A DNA stretch of 64,000 nt from assembly GCA_963693285.1 (NCBI GenBank), contig OY848928.1:3286501-3350500 (forward strand), written 5' to 3'. The stretch comes from Xestospongia muta. Its lineage: Eukaryota > Porifera > Demospongiae > Haplosclerida > Petrosiidae. The notes under the pieces are model-generated. The model had not been told where the DNA came from and made no database searches. It saw only the letters and a program-made list of their open reading frames with translations. Below are positions 1 through 11,494 of the stretch, piece after piece (position 1 is the first letter of the stretch; every line of letters begins with the position of its first letter). A program made the translations under genes and the position numbers.

Positions 1-840
1 ATTAAATAGGCTGTTCACCCTTCTATCCATTAAATCATATTATTATAGCTTTGTTATCAGAATATGACAAAAGCACTAAGTGGTGTGTAACCTTATCCCA
101 GATGTTTTCACTAATCTTAATAGTATTTAGTTGTATATATTATATAGAGGGTAATTTTGGAGATAGAAAACTTTGGTGAATTTGGCGAATACAAAGTTTA
201 TTTGCCAAAATTTTATCTCCCATTTACACTACATTCATTGTAGGCGTGACAAAAGGCTCAGTCATCCGCCAAGTTAAATTTCGTCAAACCTTTTTATTTT
301 TTAATTAGCCAAAATTTTCTACTTCCAAACCTCTCCACTGTATGGTAAGGGAAAATATTCCACATCAGACCACATGTTAATTAAGGTAGAAGAAAGGTGT
401 AGTTTGTGCTGCCAAAACTGAAAATATATGTTCTGGTAAGCATAAAGTTAGTATTTATTTATTGTTTGACAAATCTATAGCCCTAGCAGTTTTTTGAGTT
501 GTCGAATTCTCAATCACAAACTTTAGCAAACCATTAACATCAATAAAAATCCCCACATCCTTTTGACTTAATTTATTATATTATTAATTTTTCAGCAATA
601 TTGCCTGTGTATTCCATATTCATAAAAAAATCAAGCAATAGAGCAAACTTTACCATTTTGTACTGGCCATGAGTTATCTATCTTCAATGTGCCTAGCTAG
701 ACTGAATAGTAAACAAACTTACTCACATGTGGGTGGGGTTAGGTTCGACTGAGTAGTTAGGCAATTTCAGGTATTATTAAATGTACTAGTACTACTTTAA
801 AATACACTTGCAGCTTGTTTTTTTGTGATTTTGTGTTGTA
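1..840. other. AT-rich non-coding stretch
   Basis: No coding similarity is visible on either strand. Apart from the MITE-like inverted repeat at 141-344, I see only AT-rich sequence with no RNA gene or clear regulatory signal. A polypyrimidine-like tract ending in TAG at about 838-841 is the probable 3' splice site of the Ulp1-like relic that follows. Confidence 0.5.
141..344. mobile_element. MITE-like element, TA-flanked, imperfect terminal inverted repeats
   Basis: The left end (TATATAGAGG, then TTTTGG and TAGAAAA) matches the reverse complement of the right end (CATACAGTGG, then TTTGG and TAGAAAA) over about 30 bases with several mismatches. The interior has the words TTTGGCGAA, TTGTAGGCGTG and TTAAATTT, which also occur in the MITEs inserted in the satellite at 53-63 kb, so the two are probably distant members of one TA-targeting non-autonomous family. 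No ORF. The exact ends are uncertain by a few bases. Confidence 0.5.
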
Positions 841-841
841 G

Positions 842-1321
842 GATCTAACCTTTGGATTTGCTCGTGTAGTCTAAAGACTGCAATTGTTCAAATAATGGAC
901 AGTTTGGAGCTTTGTTCATCTCTGAACAAGTCTACTGTTCTTGGAAATTCAGACACTCTCTGTCCAACAACAGCAAGGAAATAAAGATTGTGGGGTATTT
1001 TCAATTGCTACAGCTGTTGAACTATGTAATGGTAACAACCCTGAAACTGCTCGTTTTGATCAATCACAGTTGAGAAGTCACCTCATCAAGTGTTTTACCA
1101 ACCAGAAACTTGTATCATTCCCAAAGCAAGATTCTGATCCTTTACCAAGACCTTTGAGAAGATGTTACCAAGTGAATATCTTTTGCTACTGTAGGATGCC
1201 TGAGGACTATGATGAAGTAATGATACTGCGTGATTCATGTGAAAATTGGTTTCATTGTTCGTGTGCTGGTGTGACAGAGGACAAAATTCCTGACACTTGG
1301 ATGTGTAAAATGTGTATATGA
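842..1321 (+). pseudogene. Ulp1-like (C48) peptidase C-terminus plus PHD finger, degraded
   Basis: The stretch after a TAG splice acceptor (about 841) encodes GSNLWICS and then VQIMDSL, matching the His and Asp blocks of C48/Ulp1-type cysteine peptidases (usually xSHW and xDSL). After a frameshift near 920 the ORF 941-1321 gives LSVQQQQGNKDCGVFSIA, the Gln and Cys block. Residues 82-125 of that ORF form a PHD-like zinc finger (FCYC ... DSCENWFHCSC ... WMCKMC). The catalytic His is replaced by Leu and one expected zinc Cys is Arg (LRDSC instead of CDxC), so neither domain is likely to work. The homologous module at 32.9-33.4 kb has the same splice phase. The N-terminal part of the peptidase is missing here. 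Confidence 0.65.
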
Positions 1322-1859
1322 TTTACTAACTGACCAGTAGTAAAAAATTTAACGTGTTGATTTGAAGCGAATATTACTTAATGTTAATAAAATTTTAAAG
1401 GCATTTTCTATAGTTGAAACAATCATTGCTTGTCGATCCAAATTGATCACGTGACTGGCACTTTTTATGTCTTGTCAATTTCCGCGAAAGAAGAAGAACC
1501 TGGATAAGAGTGCACGTTTAGAGAAAGCAGACATAGATGTATTGAAATATGATGATCGAATTGTTCTTATGTTCTGCTTTACTTTCCTTGAGTCCGAGTC
1601 CGATTAGTGGTTCAACTGAACAAAGACCGCGGTATTCGGACAACATCGGTTTTTGAGCTATAACTTATGTTTGGTAAATATTTGCAATGTAGATTTTCGT
1701 ACGCAAGCACAACAGACATAGTACTACTAGCAGATAAAAAATTAGCTCCTTAGCTCTTGCCAATTCGGTAGTACAAGTGTCCGAATATTGATCCGTCTGA
1801 CTGATGGTCGCTGACTCTAGTACTCTGGACAGTATATTTTATATTCAGTTATAAAATTA
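1322..1859. other. Non-coding; short inverted repeat at 1633-1642 / 1778-1787
   Basis: No coding signal. A 10-bp inverted repeat (TATTCGGACA and its exact complement) brackets about 155 bases. It could be the end of a short DNA-transposon derivative, but no target duplication is evident. Confidence 0.35.
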
Positions 1860-2490
1860 GTGATTGGATATCCGGTAGGATTGGACATCTGTTTCAGCAC
1901 TAATTTTAGTTGGCAATATATAAGTAAAAATATTGGTCTGCTTGGGAGAAAGAGTCAACATTCAAAGGGTGGTTGGGTCCAGTATTTTGGTAAACCAGAA
2001 AAAGCTTATCACAAGCTTTGTCAAAAAGACTTAAGAGCTGTTGTCACAGCATTACATAAGCATAAAAAGGAGATGGAAGAAACACTATTTTCTTCCAGCA
2101 CGAGAAAAATTGATTCAATGGTTGCGAACTAGGAGAGTAAACAACTTGTTCAAGATGCTGAAATTAAAATGGCGGCTTTTGTGGCTGAACACAATTTGTT
2201 GTTCAAGGCTATATATAGACCATTTCACTGATTATTTCCTGATTCAAGTATAGCACAGCACTTTAAATCTTAGTGGGGTATGACATAATTTCACTTACCA
2301 GTAGTACAACTCAATCTGTGTTTCAGGCTTTCATTTCTCTACTTGAGAGTGATGAAATTACCCTGAGAAGATGATTGGTTTTGCTGCGAGTACAACTAAT
2401 GTGATGTTCAGTATATGCCATAGTGCGCATCTATGTGCAAGTCACGCCTATGATAAATTACCATCATAAAACTTTGAGACCAATGCAAAC
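1860..2490 (+). pseudogene. ZMYM/hAT-type transposase N-terminal relic
   Basis: Frame 1860 reads QYFGKPEKAYHKLCQKD, then after a TAG stop continues DAEIKMAAFVAEHNL, which is the hallmark N-terminal block of hAT-derived ZMYM6/ZNF862-like proteins (usually xxELKMAxFVAEHNLPF). Stops follow at about 2130, 2228 and 2271. A weaker continuation around 2380-2480 (ICHSAHLCASHA in a shifted frame) resembles the block around the second catalytic region. The element is short, interrupted by stops in every frame and without visible terminal repeats, so it is an old fragment. It is independent of the better preserved hAT at 3730-6310. Confidence 0.55.
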
Positions 2491-3729
2491 TCATTGATTA
2501 TCACTTCATTCATGTGTCGCAAGAGTCTTAGAGCAATGGGATGGACTATGTTTATATTTTCAATCAGTTTCTTAGAAGATACTTGGCCAGCTTCAAAATC
2601 CAATATGGAAGCTGTATTTCTAGTTTTTAGATTTATACTTTCTAAATTTGCTGACCTTAATGTTACCATCCAAAGCTTAAGCACTACAATACATTGCGTG
2701 CATACCAAAATTTTAAGTGTATACAAAGAGTTACTTAGTTGTTTTATGTGCAAATCACATTCGAGGTATGTGGCCAATAGTAAAGAAAATAGACCCATCT
2801 TCTCCAACTAACATTCTACCTATCAATAGCATGTTGCTATGACTACATCTATTGATGTGACTACTGTAAGCTAAGTGTGGCTGAGGAAGTTGTTACAGAG
2901 AGTAGTAATTCAGAGGTAAATCCTCAGTATTAAGTATTATAATCAACAAACCTGTCCAATCTAGAACAATATTGAAATAAAGAGACAAATAATTACGTTT
3001 ACAATATATCATTGTATGTTATTGTAATGTCTTGCATCAAGTTGTTAGTCAATACTTCAGTAGTTTGGCTTGCCCTTGATAAGTCAGCTGAAAATACATA
3101 AATTGGTCCTTTTAAATGTCTTTGTAGTTCTTGTCCTGTTTTGTCAACTTGTTCACATCCTAGAATTGTTAGCTTTTGTTCTTCGTTGGTTTCATAAAGT
3201 AAAGATGTCTTGCAAGAAGTGGGACTCATTAAGATTGAGACATCATTAAACGAGAGATGAAGACCAATTTTTAGTGAGTTACACACACTCGTGTACTAAT
3301 ATTTGCATTGTCATTGCTTACAGAGTAAGAGACACTCACTACCAACAGGTCAAAGACACTACAACGTTTTAACAGCATTTAGCAGAGACCACGTCTGGTT
3401 CTTGACAGACATAACTAAATTGTATATATGTCACAGCAGTAAAATTCAGTACATCACAGTATGTTCTTTTTATTCATAACCAGGTTCAATATCTTTTTAT
3501 ATATAGACTGTTATGTATTTCTTTTTTTTTTAATTGAAGACATCATATGAACGATATAACACTGTGATGTTTCGTACTTTCATATACAAAAGATTTATTA
3601 TAACTTCAAATATTATTAAAAACATTTTATTCATTGATCATTATATGTTGTCATATAAACATATAAGATCATTCAATGTGTAGTTTCACCATTTTGAGTC
3701 TGTAAAAGTGTTGAATGTCAGTTTACAGA
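2491..3729. other. No recognisable gene
   Basis: ORFs of about 100 codons are present on both strands (for example 2448-2807 minus and 2999-3286 minus), but I recognise no family in them. The region is AT-rich with homopolymer runs around 3520-3530. It could be a remnant of the CACTA-like element that resumes at 6311, since the hAT insertion separates the two. Confidence 0.35.
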
Positions 3730-6310
3730 CATGGGCGGCAGAAGCAGTATGGCTGGTGGGGCATTTGCCATACCACTTTTTTCATGCATACGCAACGCCA
3801 TACCACATTTTGAAAGTTACTTATAATGTTATAAATTAATACCAACGCATTTATGATAATTGCCTTCTCCTAACCTTGAAATAGCTGCAGCACTGCTGCA
3901 GTAGTGAGCAGCCACTGCAGTTGACCTCAAAAAACGAGAGGTAGAGGTTTGCCCATTTGTAACACAGTCACACAAGCGCAACAAGCAATTTCGATACGCA
4001 ACTCGGAACCTACATGTACACTAACCTGGCAGTTCCTAATTTAATGAAAATTGAATTTTGAAAAATAGAATGTGCTTTTTTAGGAGAGAGACATGTCTGG
4101 CAGACAGACCTCGATTCAAGCTTTGTTTTCTGATTCATCAGCTAGTGGATCAAAGACAGAGTCCGAGCAGGCGGGGATTGAGTTGGCTATAATGACTTCA
4201 GTGACCATCCGTCCTATTCAAAGTTATGATCCTCATGATGACTTGGACAATGAGTCTGATGATGCCTCTAGCTCAGAGAAGGAATCAGAACTGCACGCAA
4301 TGACTGAAGGTGGCCTCGAGGAATCTCAAGAGCTACGTTACGGCCTATTCAGACAAAACTGAAGAACTTTCCCTCCAAGCAATTCGGTAAGAGCAGAGTA
4401 GAATATTGGTCATTCAATTCGAAATGGTTTGATAACAAGCAGTGGTCTGTGTGGTTGCACTGGAATAGTAGAACTGAAAAAGCCTACTGTTTTGTATGCC
4501 GAAATATCTACTTCCTAAATCAGCTTACGTTTTCAAAATGTGCTGAGAATGCTTTCATTTCATCTGGCTTTAATACATGGAAGAATGCCACCAAGGGATT
4601 TTAAAGACATCGATAGAGTGCTTGCCATCAGGAGGCAGTATTAAAGTGGCACCATCACTTGAAGCAGACCAACATCAGCATTCAAATTGATCAGCAAATT
4701 AGTAGAGATCAGAACAAAAATAGGCACTGCCTAGAAATGTTGTTTACTTCTGTGGAGTACTCGGCAGAATGAGGTCATTTGTTTCAGCTAATGGCTCTTA
4801 GGGGGAATGAAAGTGACAATCTAAAGTCGTGGATGGGACGCACTCGATCATATATGTCCCATGATATACAAAATGAGATATTGCAAATTTTGGCTCACTA
4901 AATTCTTAGGGCAATAATAAAGGATGTGTCGTCTAGCAACTGGTTTGGTATCATTGCCGATAAAGCTACAGATGCATCCCTAGTTGAACAGGTAAAGTGT
5001 ACGTGTGTTGTGTTGTGTCATGTGTCACATGTGCTATGATTATATTATTGTTTTCTCTTTGTGCAGCTTTCAGTTGGCTTGAGATATGTAGATCCCCATG
5101 CACTTGAAGCTCATGAGGACTGCATTGGATTATATGCCACTGACCGTACTAATGCCACCATTATTTCAAAACTCATTCTTGACTTTCTGATTCTATTTAA
5201 TCTACCAGTTAACAATTGCAGGGGGCAATGTTATGATGGAGCAGCCAACATGGCAGGAAGGCGGGCAAGGGTTTCCACCAAAATTAAGGAGGTAGAGCCC
5301 AGAGCCCTCTATATCCAGTATATGCCTCATTCTTTAAATTTAGCTGTTCAAGATACCTGCAGGTCAGTAACTGTAATTGGTGAAGCTCTAGATACAGTGC
5401 TGGAACTATCTAAAAGTTTCAAATACAGTGCAAAAAAGAAAAGCATGCTTCTTCAGCTTAAATCTGAATTAGCTCCTGACAGTCCTGGTATTAAACGCCT
5501 GTGTCCTACATGCTGGACAATAAGGGCAGAATCTCTTCACTCTGTGTTAACTAACTATGCTGTTATTCTGTCAGTCCTTGAAGAAATCATGGATGAATAC
5601 AGAGGAAATGCAGAAGCCACAGCATATCCAAGAGGGGTACATGCTGTAATGGGAAATTTTTCCTTTCTGTTCAGTGTCATGCTGGCTGAAAAGGTCTTCT
5701 GCTTAACAGACAGATTAAGCAGAGCACTGCAAACAAAACGTGTTTTTGCAGTTGAAGCTAAGAAATACGTTGCAGTAACGGTGGGTAGTCTAATGGACTT
5801 GAGAAGTAACTGGATGTGGATGGCCTGTGTTGCCTCGAAAAAGAAGGGCACCTAAATGTTTTGATCTAACATCTTCAGCAGAGTGATCTATTGAGAGAAT
5901 TAGCTATGTTTAAGAATGTTATAACTGGTTGTGAAATCACCTATGATACTTTACGGCCAAAAGTTTCAGAGTATGGCTGTGTCTTCCTACAAGTTTTAAA
6001 ACTCTTGTGGCTATTGTTTGTCATTCCAGCTACATCAGCAACAAGTGAACGGTCCTTCTCAGCGCTTCGTCTTATAAAAACCTACTTCCGGTGTACTATG
6101 AAGCAAGAGAGACTGAATCATCTAATAATTTTACAAAACAGTGAACATGTTAAAGTATTTGGTACACCATAAATTAATATTATTATCAGCACTGGCTCAA
6201 TGTGTGTGTTTGTATTGTCCTATACATATATGTCTTTTCAATTTATTATTATTATATGTTTGGAGTGACATGCTTGCCACACCACTTTTCTAAACCTTCT
6301 GCCGCCCCTG
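3730..6310 (+). mobile_element. hAT DNA transposon (ZMYM1-like) with terminal inverted repeats
   Basis: The left end has CATGGGCGGCAGAAG, and the right end reads as its inverse (CAGGGGCGGCAGAAG from 6310 leftwards). These are typical hAT termini beginning CAG-GGGCGG. Just inside the ends, TGCCATACCACTTTT and TTGCCACACCACTTTT are also inverted. I could not find a clean 8-bp target duplication: the flanks TTTACAGA and ACAGAGGT share only ACAGA. The element carries one transposase relic (separate entry). It interrupts a minus-strand CACTA-like relic whose coding similarity stops at the right end. Confidence 0.75.
4093..6172 (+). pseudogene. hAT transposase (TTF zinc finger, DUF4371-like core, hAT dimerisation domain), broken
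   Basis: The N-terminus (4093-4362) is acidic/serine-rich, typical for ZMYM1-like proteins. Degraded frames then give the TTF-type zinc finger region (AYCFVCRN near 4482-4505). A 75-bp GT...AG intron is visible at 4992-5066. The 264-residue ORF 5061-5855 contains the DDE core: CRGQCYDGAANMAG, then PHSLNLAVQD and the CPTCWTIRAESL block. After a frameshift at about 5855-5890, the ORF to 6172 ends in the hAT dimerisation motif ATSATSERSFSALR with KTYFRCTMKQERLNHL. Several frameshifts and stops lie between 4363 and 4990, so it cannot encode full transposase, but the C-terminal half is well preserved. Confidence 0.85.
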
Positions 6311-7010
6311 ACAGAGGTACCGACTAGTATACCAAAATGAGACATTTCTTTAATATTAGAAGGAATATAAAGATTACTAATCAACTTTTTCAATAGTAAA
6401 GCTGCTACAAAACACCAGTAATTATCTAATGACCAATAACGATGAATGTCAGGTGAAAGATGTAAAAAATATTCAAAGTTTAACTGCATATTTAATAGCA
6501 CGTAGCCAAAGTAAACCTTCTAAAACGCTCACAACTTCCTCTTCCCATCTTTCTACACGTAATGGCATTGAAAATAAGAATTGATATATTCTATGTAGTA
6601 GAACAAAGTAATCATATTGCTGTTTAGGAATTATACTATGAAGAATGCATGGAGCAACTTTGACAAATTTAATAAACTCCTTTTTTTTTCCAATGTCCTT
6701 GGCGATCCCTACAAGGGGGATTAGATAACCCTGTGACAACTGGAAGTTGGCCATCTTTAATCTCAGATGTCCATGGTACACAACTCAGACCATACGTGAG
6801 CTTTTAATGATCAAGCATGCTTTCTTGTGTTTTATCACCATGCCCAAGAAGTTGTAACCTTAAGTTCTAACTGAGTTAGCAAAAGATTTAACACAACATG
6901 CATGGTGTCTATCACAAAGTCGTGAATAGGGTCAAACTTACAATAAAAGATGGAAGCACCATATTTCTTAGAAAGTTCATGTTTCATTGATGGCATTGTC
7001 GACTTCATTT
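6311..7010 (-). pseudogene. CACTA-like Tnp2 transposase relic
   Basis: On the minus strand, 6990-6850 reads FDPIHDFVIDTMHVVLN, which matches the conserved D...IDxMHxxxxG block of Tnp2/CACTA-type transposases found in invertebrates. Minus ORFs 6781-6473 and 6501-6320 continue with a KLNFEYFLHLSPDIH...WCF pattern like the xxNxHxxLHLxxxxxxxGPLxxxxCF block (DUF4218-like). Similarity ends abruptly at the right terminus of the hAT element (6310). Stops and frameshifts occur at about 6845 and 6500. Family assignment is by motif order only; the order and spacing fit, but individual blocks are weak. Confidence 0.45.
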
Positions 7011-7249
7011 CCTCTTATAAGACTTGTTTCTGCTGTTCTGCCTGGTAATCAATTTTAGTACCTAAACAAAAAGTTTACATAATGGTTATGTTTACGTGAT
7101 GGTATATATTCTCCAACTATTTCACACCTTCTACAGCCTTTTTCATCACCAGCATATTTAATCCAATTTCAGCATGAGCTTTCATATCAGCAGTCACTAA
7201 AAGTGGTAAAACACAAATTGCAGCTAAATTATATATATATAATGCACAT
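7011..7249. other. No clear feature
   Basis: Short AT-rich interval between the CACTA-like relic and the copia relic. A weak minus-strand reading (LPLLVTADMKAHAEIGL, ORF 7308-7117) could belong to the upstream part of the Tnp2 relic, but I cannot support it further. Confidence 0.25.
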
Positions 7250-9430
7250 TTGCAAGCTGAATTGATGGTGCAAGTTCCATGCATAAAACGTAAACACGTA
7301 AACAGCAAAGTTATTTACATGTCTGGGTGGCCCAACTCACTCAGACAAAGTATAGCAAGTACTTTGTCACATTCATTGATGATTATTCAAGGTGTTGCTC
7401 TGTTTATTTTATCAAACATAAGTCTAAGGTGCTGGACAAGTTTAAAGAATTTGAAGCTGTCACAACAAATGAGTGTGGAAAAGGAATTGGAGCTATGCAT
7501 TCTTAGAATGGAGGAGAATACCTATCAGATGAATGTAAGGAATATTTGAAGTTAAAATGAATCTGCTATCAGCTGACGGTACCATACCCACCACAACAAA
7601 ATTGGGTGGTTGAGAGAATGAATAGAACATTGACTGAATCAACACAATAAACTATCTGGGAAGTACTGGGCCAAAGCAGAAGGTATAACAAAGGCAGAAG
7701 CTAGACAAGAAATCAGACAAAACTGAGGTTTGTTGGCTATAGTTTAGAACACAAGGGATACAGACTAATTAATGAAGAAACAGTTTTTGGCCACAAAGAC
7801 AAAGCCAACAAGACAGTAGTGGATATTGTAATGAGATCATGGAAAAGACAAATCAGAAACAGAAGAAATTGAGTCAAAAAATGATAAAGAACTGGAACAT
7901 CAACAACCAGAAAGAAACAGGCATCCTCCTGTTAGGTATGGAATAGAAGAATATGCAGATACCGCCAAATATCATGTTAATCATGTCGAATACTGTCATA
8001 TCATTGGACCAAAAACAACGGAAGAAGCTCTGAACAGTGAGCATGGTAGTTTCACAAGTTCCCATGTTTTTTTCTATGAGAGATGAATAGTCACTGTCCG
8101 CTGCTTTTTTCCACTTGTTACCAAAAGGTCAAAGGCAATTGATTGTAAATGGGTGTTTAAAGTAAAGTAAAGTGCAGCAATGATGCCAAGGGATATGGCC
8201 AGAAATATGGTGTAGACTATGACAAAACATCCTCACCAGTGGTATGTTTCTCATCTATACTAGCATTTGCTGTGCATATAATGATTTGTTCAACTTGCAG
8301 ACCAAATTTTCTTTTTTTGATTCAATCTAGCCATCCGGTTGTTCCATGTAAATTTCTTCCTCCAATTGAGCATTGAGAAATGTGGTTTCCATGAAACAAT
8401 CTCCAAGGTGTTAGAACACAACATTTAAAGAGTATATGGAAACTATTCATTTCAAGCCAAGTACCGCTGAGCCTTGTGTGTATGTACAAGGTAGTGAAGA
8501 TATGACCATTGTAGCAGTATATGTGGATGACTTAAATATTATTACCAAGACACATGAAGAAATGAGGAAAGTTAAAGTAAGTTTGGCAGCATGTTTCAAA
8601 ATGAAAGACATGGAAAGTTACATTATTGTCTGAGGATAAACATACAGCATGACAAGATAAGAAATTGTTTATGGGTCCATCAAAAATAGTGGATTATGGA
8701 TATGATACAAAAATACAAATTAACTGATGCTAAAACAGTTTCAACTACTGTTGATTTAAATGTCAAATTGAGAAAAGATGACAGTGTTAGTAAACAAGTG
8801 AACTCTGTCACATATCAGTCAATGGATGCAAGCTTTTTGCTTAGTGAACTAATAGGATCTCCAGACATTAGAAAGATATTTCTTGTTGTCAAGTGTCTAT
8901 CATCTAGATCACATGCAAAGACAAGTTAACTGTTCCCTTTAAATATCTTAAAATCCTTTTGATGGCAGTTAGATGAGCTTCTGTTGGATTTGTATTACAT
9001 TTTGATACTGCTCCAATTGCTTGTGCAATATCTGGTCTTGTAGCAATAGCAGCATACAAAAAGCAGGCAATTGTCACTGTCAACTTTAGTGGCTGAATAT
9101 GTAAGATTGAGTTTAGCAGTGCAGGAAGCAGTATGTTTGAGAAGGCTACTCAAAGATATACAAGATTTACAAAACAAACCTCTTACAATAATTGAGGATA
9201 ATCAAGGTGCTATTGGGAACCCGGTGGCTCATAGCAAGACCAAGCATATTGACATCATATACTATTATACTAGAGGCTGTGAGAGATGGAACTGTTATTT
9301 TGAGTTATTGGCTAACAAAGATGATAGCAGATATTCTAATAAAGCCATTGCCAAAACAACAATTTGAAATACTATGTGCTGCTATGGGATGGGAACTGAT
9401 TCAAACACCAACCTAACAATTAAGTGGAAG
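7250..9430 (+). pseudogene. Ty1/copia retrotransposon pol relic (integrase, RT, RNase H)
   Basis: Domain order is that of copia elements. Integrase: KYFVTFIDDYSRC (about 7355-7395), NGGEYLSDE (about 7507), and PPQQNWVVERMNRTL (about 7590-7630), which give the two Asp and the Glu of the DDE triad. Reverse transcriptase: an N-terminal trace (VDYDKTSSPVV near 8210), then ORF 8436-8633 with the catalytic AVYVDDLNII. RNase H: SLSTLVAEY then EDNQGAI and KHIDI (9071-9260). The C-terminal hallmark MIADILIKPLPKQQFEIL is at 9312-9365 in another frame. Many stops and frameshifts and several internal deletions. No 5' LTR or gag found. Confidence 0.85.
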
Positions 9431-9722
9431 TGTTGAAAGAAGTAATTGGTTAGGTTGTTTAACTATATTCATTTGTGCGTAATTTAGTCTATCTATAAGT
9501 CTATAACCACATTTTCTTTGAATCATTTAATTGTTAATTAAGTGTGTGTAAACTTACTCATTCCTGATTTCTGTAATAGTCCTTATCTTTGTCCATTTTG
9601 ATCTTTGTTTTTTGTTCGATAACTGTTATCAATACCTGATTTTTTGTGATTTGTTGTTAGTTCTTAACTGTATCAATTTCATTTAAATACAAGTTCTACT
9701 TAAACTTTGTTGTGACAAGAAC
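9431..9722 (+). repeat. Probable 3' LTR of the copia relic
   Basis: A purine-rich tract (AAGTGGAAG) directly precedes TGTTGAAAG, the usual start of a copia LTR, a few bases after the pol stop. The sequence runs about 290 bases to GACAAGAACA. No second copy is visible in the window, so the boundary is inferred from position, the TGTTG start and a CA end. Confidence 0.5.
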
Positions 9723-9798
9723 AGAGCTGCAGTCTTGCCATAGAACTATACAAAAGTTTTAACACTGTGCAGAAACAGACTGAATTTAGCTTTGACTC

Positions 9799-9987
9799 AT
9801 GCTGGAGGCTATTCAAAATCTAGTACATGAAAAAGGTAATTTGTTAGCCCCATGTTCAACCAGATGGCTTAGTACAGAAAGGAGCATTAACAGACTGAAA
9901 AAAATTTGAAGTCTTCAAAGGGAGGGAGAGGAAAGGTCTGATGCTAAGGCTCTGGGTTTAAAAAAGCTTGTTACTGAATTCAGATTT
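9799..9987 (+). pseudogene. ZNF862/ZMYM-like hAT transposase fragment (one exon)
   Basis: Reads GNLLAPCSTRWLSTERS then, after one in-frame TGA (9907), LQREGEERSDAKALGLKKL. This is the well known PxSxTRWLS block followed by a charged helix in hAT-derived KIAA1586/ZNF862-like proteins. It ends at a good splice donor (GTAAGT at 9988). No flanking exons were recognised. It is unrelated in position to the other hAT copies and is an isolated fragment. Confidence 0.6.
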
Positions 9988-10614
9988 GTAAGTACAATGC
10001 TTTTGCTTTACCATACTTTCCCTCATGTCTCTTATTTGTCAAAATGTTTCCAGATAACCGACTATAATTATAGCATTATATAATACAGTAAATGCTATTT
10101 TATAGTTTGCACTATATGTACTTATTTTTGCAATATTTTTCAGATGACCATAAAAATGCAATATAAAACAAGTAACTTTGATACTCACAAGTCATTCATA
10201 AAATTTCGTAACTTTCATGATGGCAAAGTATATATTTCATTTTTGATGGAATGTTCATAAAAATTGTTTAGCGTAATTCTGTCACATCTTTGACAGACAA
10301 AATAATGCTAACACAATGGGACAATTTTCTGAAATTTATTAAAGGTATATAGCTACTATGTTTATTGATAATTTTTTATTAGAACTCAATGTTACAGATA
10401 ATGTTGTAGGAACAGGAAGCCTCGTGCCACATGCTAGTAGCATAAGGAGTTATGGATTAAACAGGAGTGTTTGTTAAACAATATATTTGGTGTGAGAAAC
10501 TGGTTAATTAATTATTTAGGGTAAGTTTGCCATCTAACATTTCAGACACATACATATAGGAAAGACACAATACCATTCCCAAAATGATAATAAGTACTAT
10601 CCTATTGGGAACTT
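9988..10614. other. AT-rich non-coding
   Basis: No coding similarity. The beginning may be the former intron of the preceding fragment. Confidence 0.4.
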
Positions 10615-10998
10615 ATGACTCGTGATGACATAGTTGAGAGTGTGGTGCAGCCAGGTGAATTAAGCTCCGCAGTCTGTGAGGATGACTTTGACACAGAAGA
10701 AGCTTGTCCCATTGTACCAGTGAAAGATGCACAGGAAGCTGTTTTCTCCCTTACTAGGTTGTCTGACCAACAAGAAGGTGCTGACTTTGACTTTATTGTT
10801 CAGCTAGATCATTATGTGAAAGTGAGCGCTGCTCACCAATTGACAAAGTTTTGTGGGTGTTCCTTTTACATGAAGGTGAACACAACCAATCTCAACCAAT
10901 CTATGCTATTTATTGATGATACCCTCATTGCTGGTGCAGGTCAAGGACTTTTCCTGAGACCTGACCAGCAAGGCATCTTTACACAAAAAACACTATGA
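10615..10998 (+). pseudogene. Possible pogo/Tigger-type transposase C-terminal tail
   Basis: The first 60 or so residues are acidic and then read VPVKDAQEAVFSLTRLSDQQ, resembling the helical tail (xxVsxxEAlxaLxxLxxfxEQQ) at the C-terminus of Tigger/jerky-like transposases. The second half (FIDDTLIAGAGQGLFLR) is unlike that tail and weakly recalls the start of a SET/PRDM domain; I cannot decide. There is no DDE core nearby. It lies about 500 bases upstream of the HIRAN/Ulp1 relic on the same strand. Confidence 0.3.
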
Positions 10999-11494
10999 TA
11001 TGATTCTATAATAGGGTAACTCTTTAAAAAGCAGATTCAGCAACTGGCCTCGACAAATATTAGATAAAGTGTTAAATGGGTACAAGAATGGCAACAACGA
11101 CTCAACTTGGGTAGGGTTGCCAATCAAGGGAGCCTACTTCATGCCTTAAATATGTGATGAAGGACCTGAAATTGTGGGACAACTATCATGACAAGGTCCT
11201 AAAAGAGGCTGGACAACATTGCCAACTGTGCTTTCCTAATATACAGACAGGCATAGTAGGATTGGCAGTCAACAATGACCATTTGATGTGCCATCTGACT
11301 AATGACACATTACTGTATAGCAGGAAATTTTTGTGGGATTTATATTTGGCGTTTTTTAGTAAACAGTGTTTTTTTTTAATTTTACGGATTTAAATTATGT
11401 GGTTTAGATGTAATACGCTGCCACACCCACAAAATTACAACACGTGTGTGCCACACCCAAAAAAATACAACACTTGGTGTCACAATCACCATCG
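10999..11494. other. No recognisable gene
   Basis: A 79-codon ORF (11154-11393) has no motif I recognise. 11405-11475 has two similar short tracts (GCCACACCCA, 11419 and 11449) followed by AAATTACAACAC / AAATACAACAC, a small imperfect direct repeat. Confidence 0.3.

Noticed and set aside
2448..2811. Overlapping 119- and 105-codon ORFs on opposite strands
   Set aside because: Neither shows a recognisable motif; one must be a shadow of the other and both may be chance in decayed transposon sequence.
10900..10998. SET/PRDM-like start (GAGQGLFLR) in the 10615 ORF
   Set aside because: Only about ten residues fit and none of the downstream SET motifs is present.
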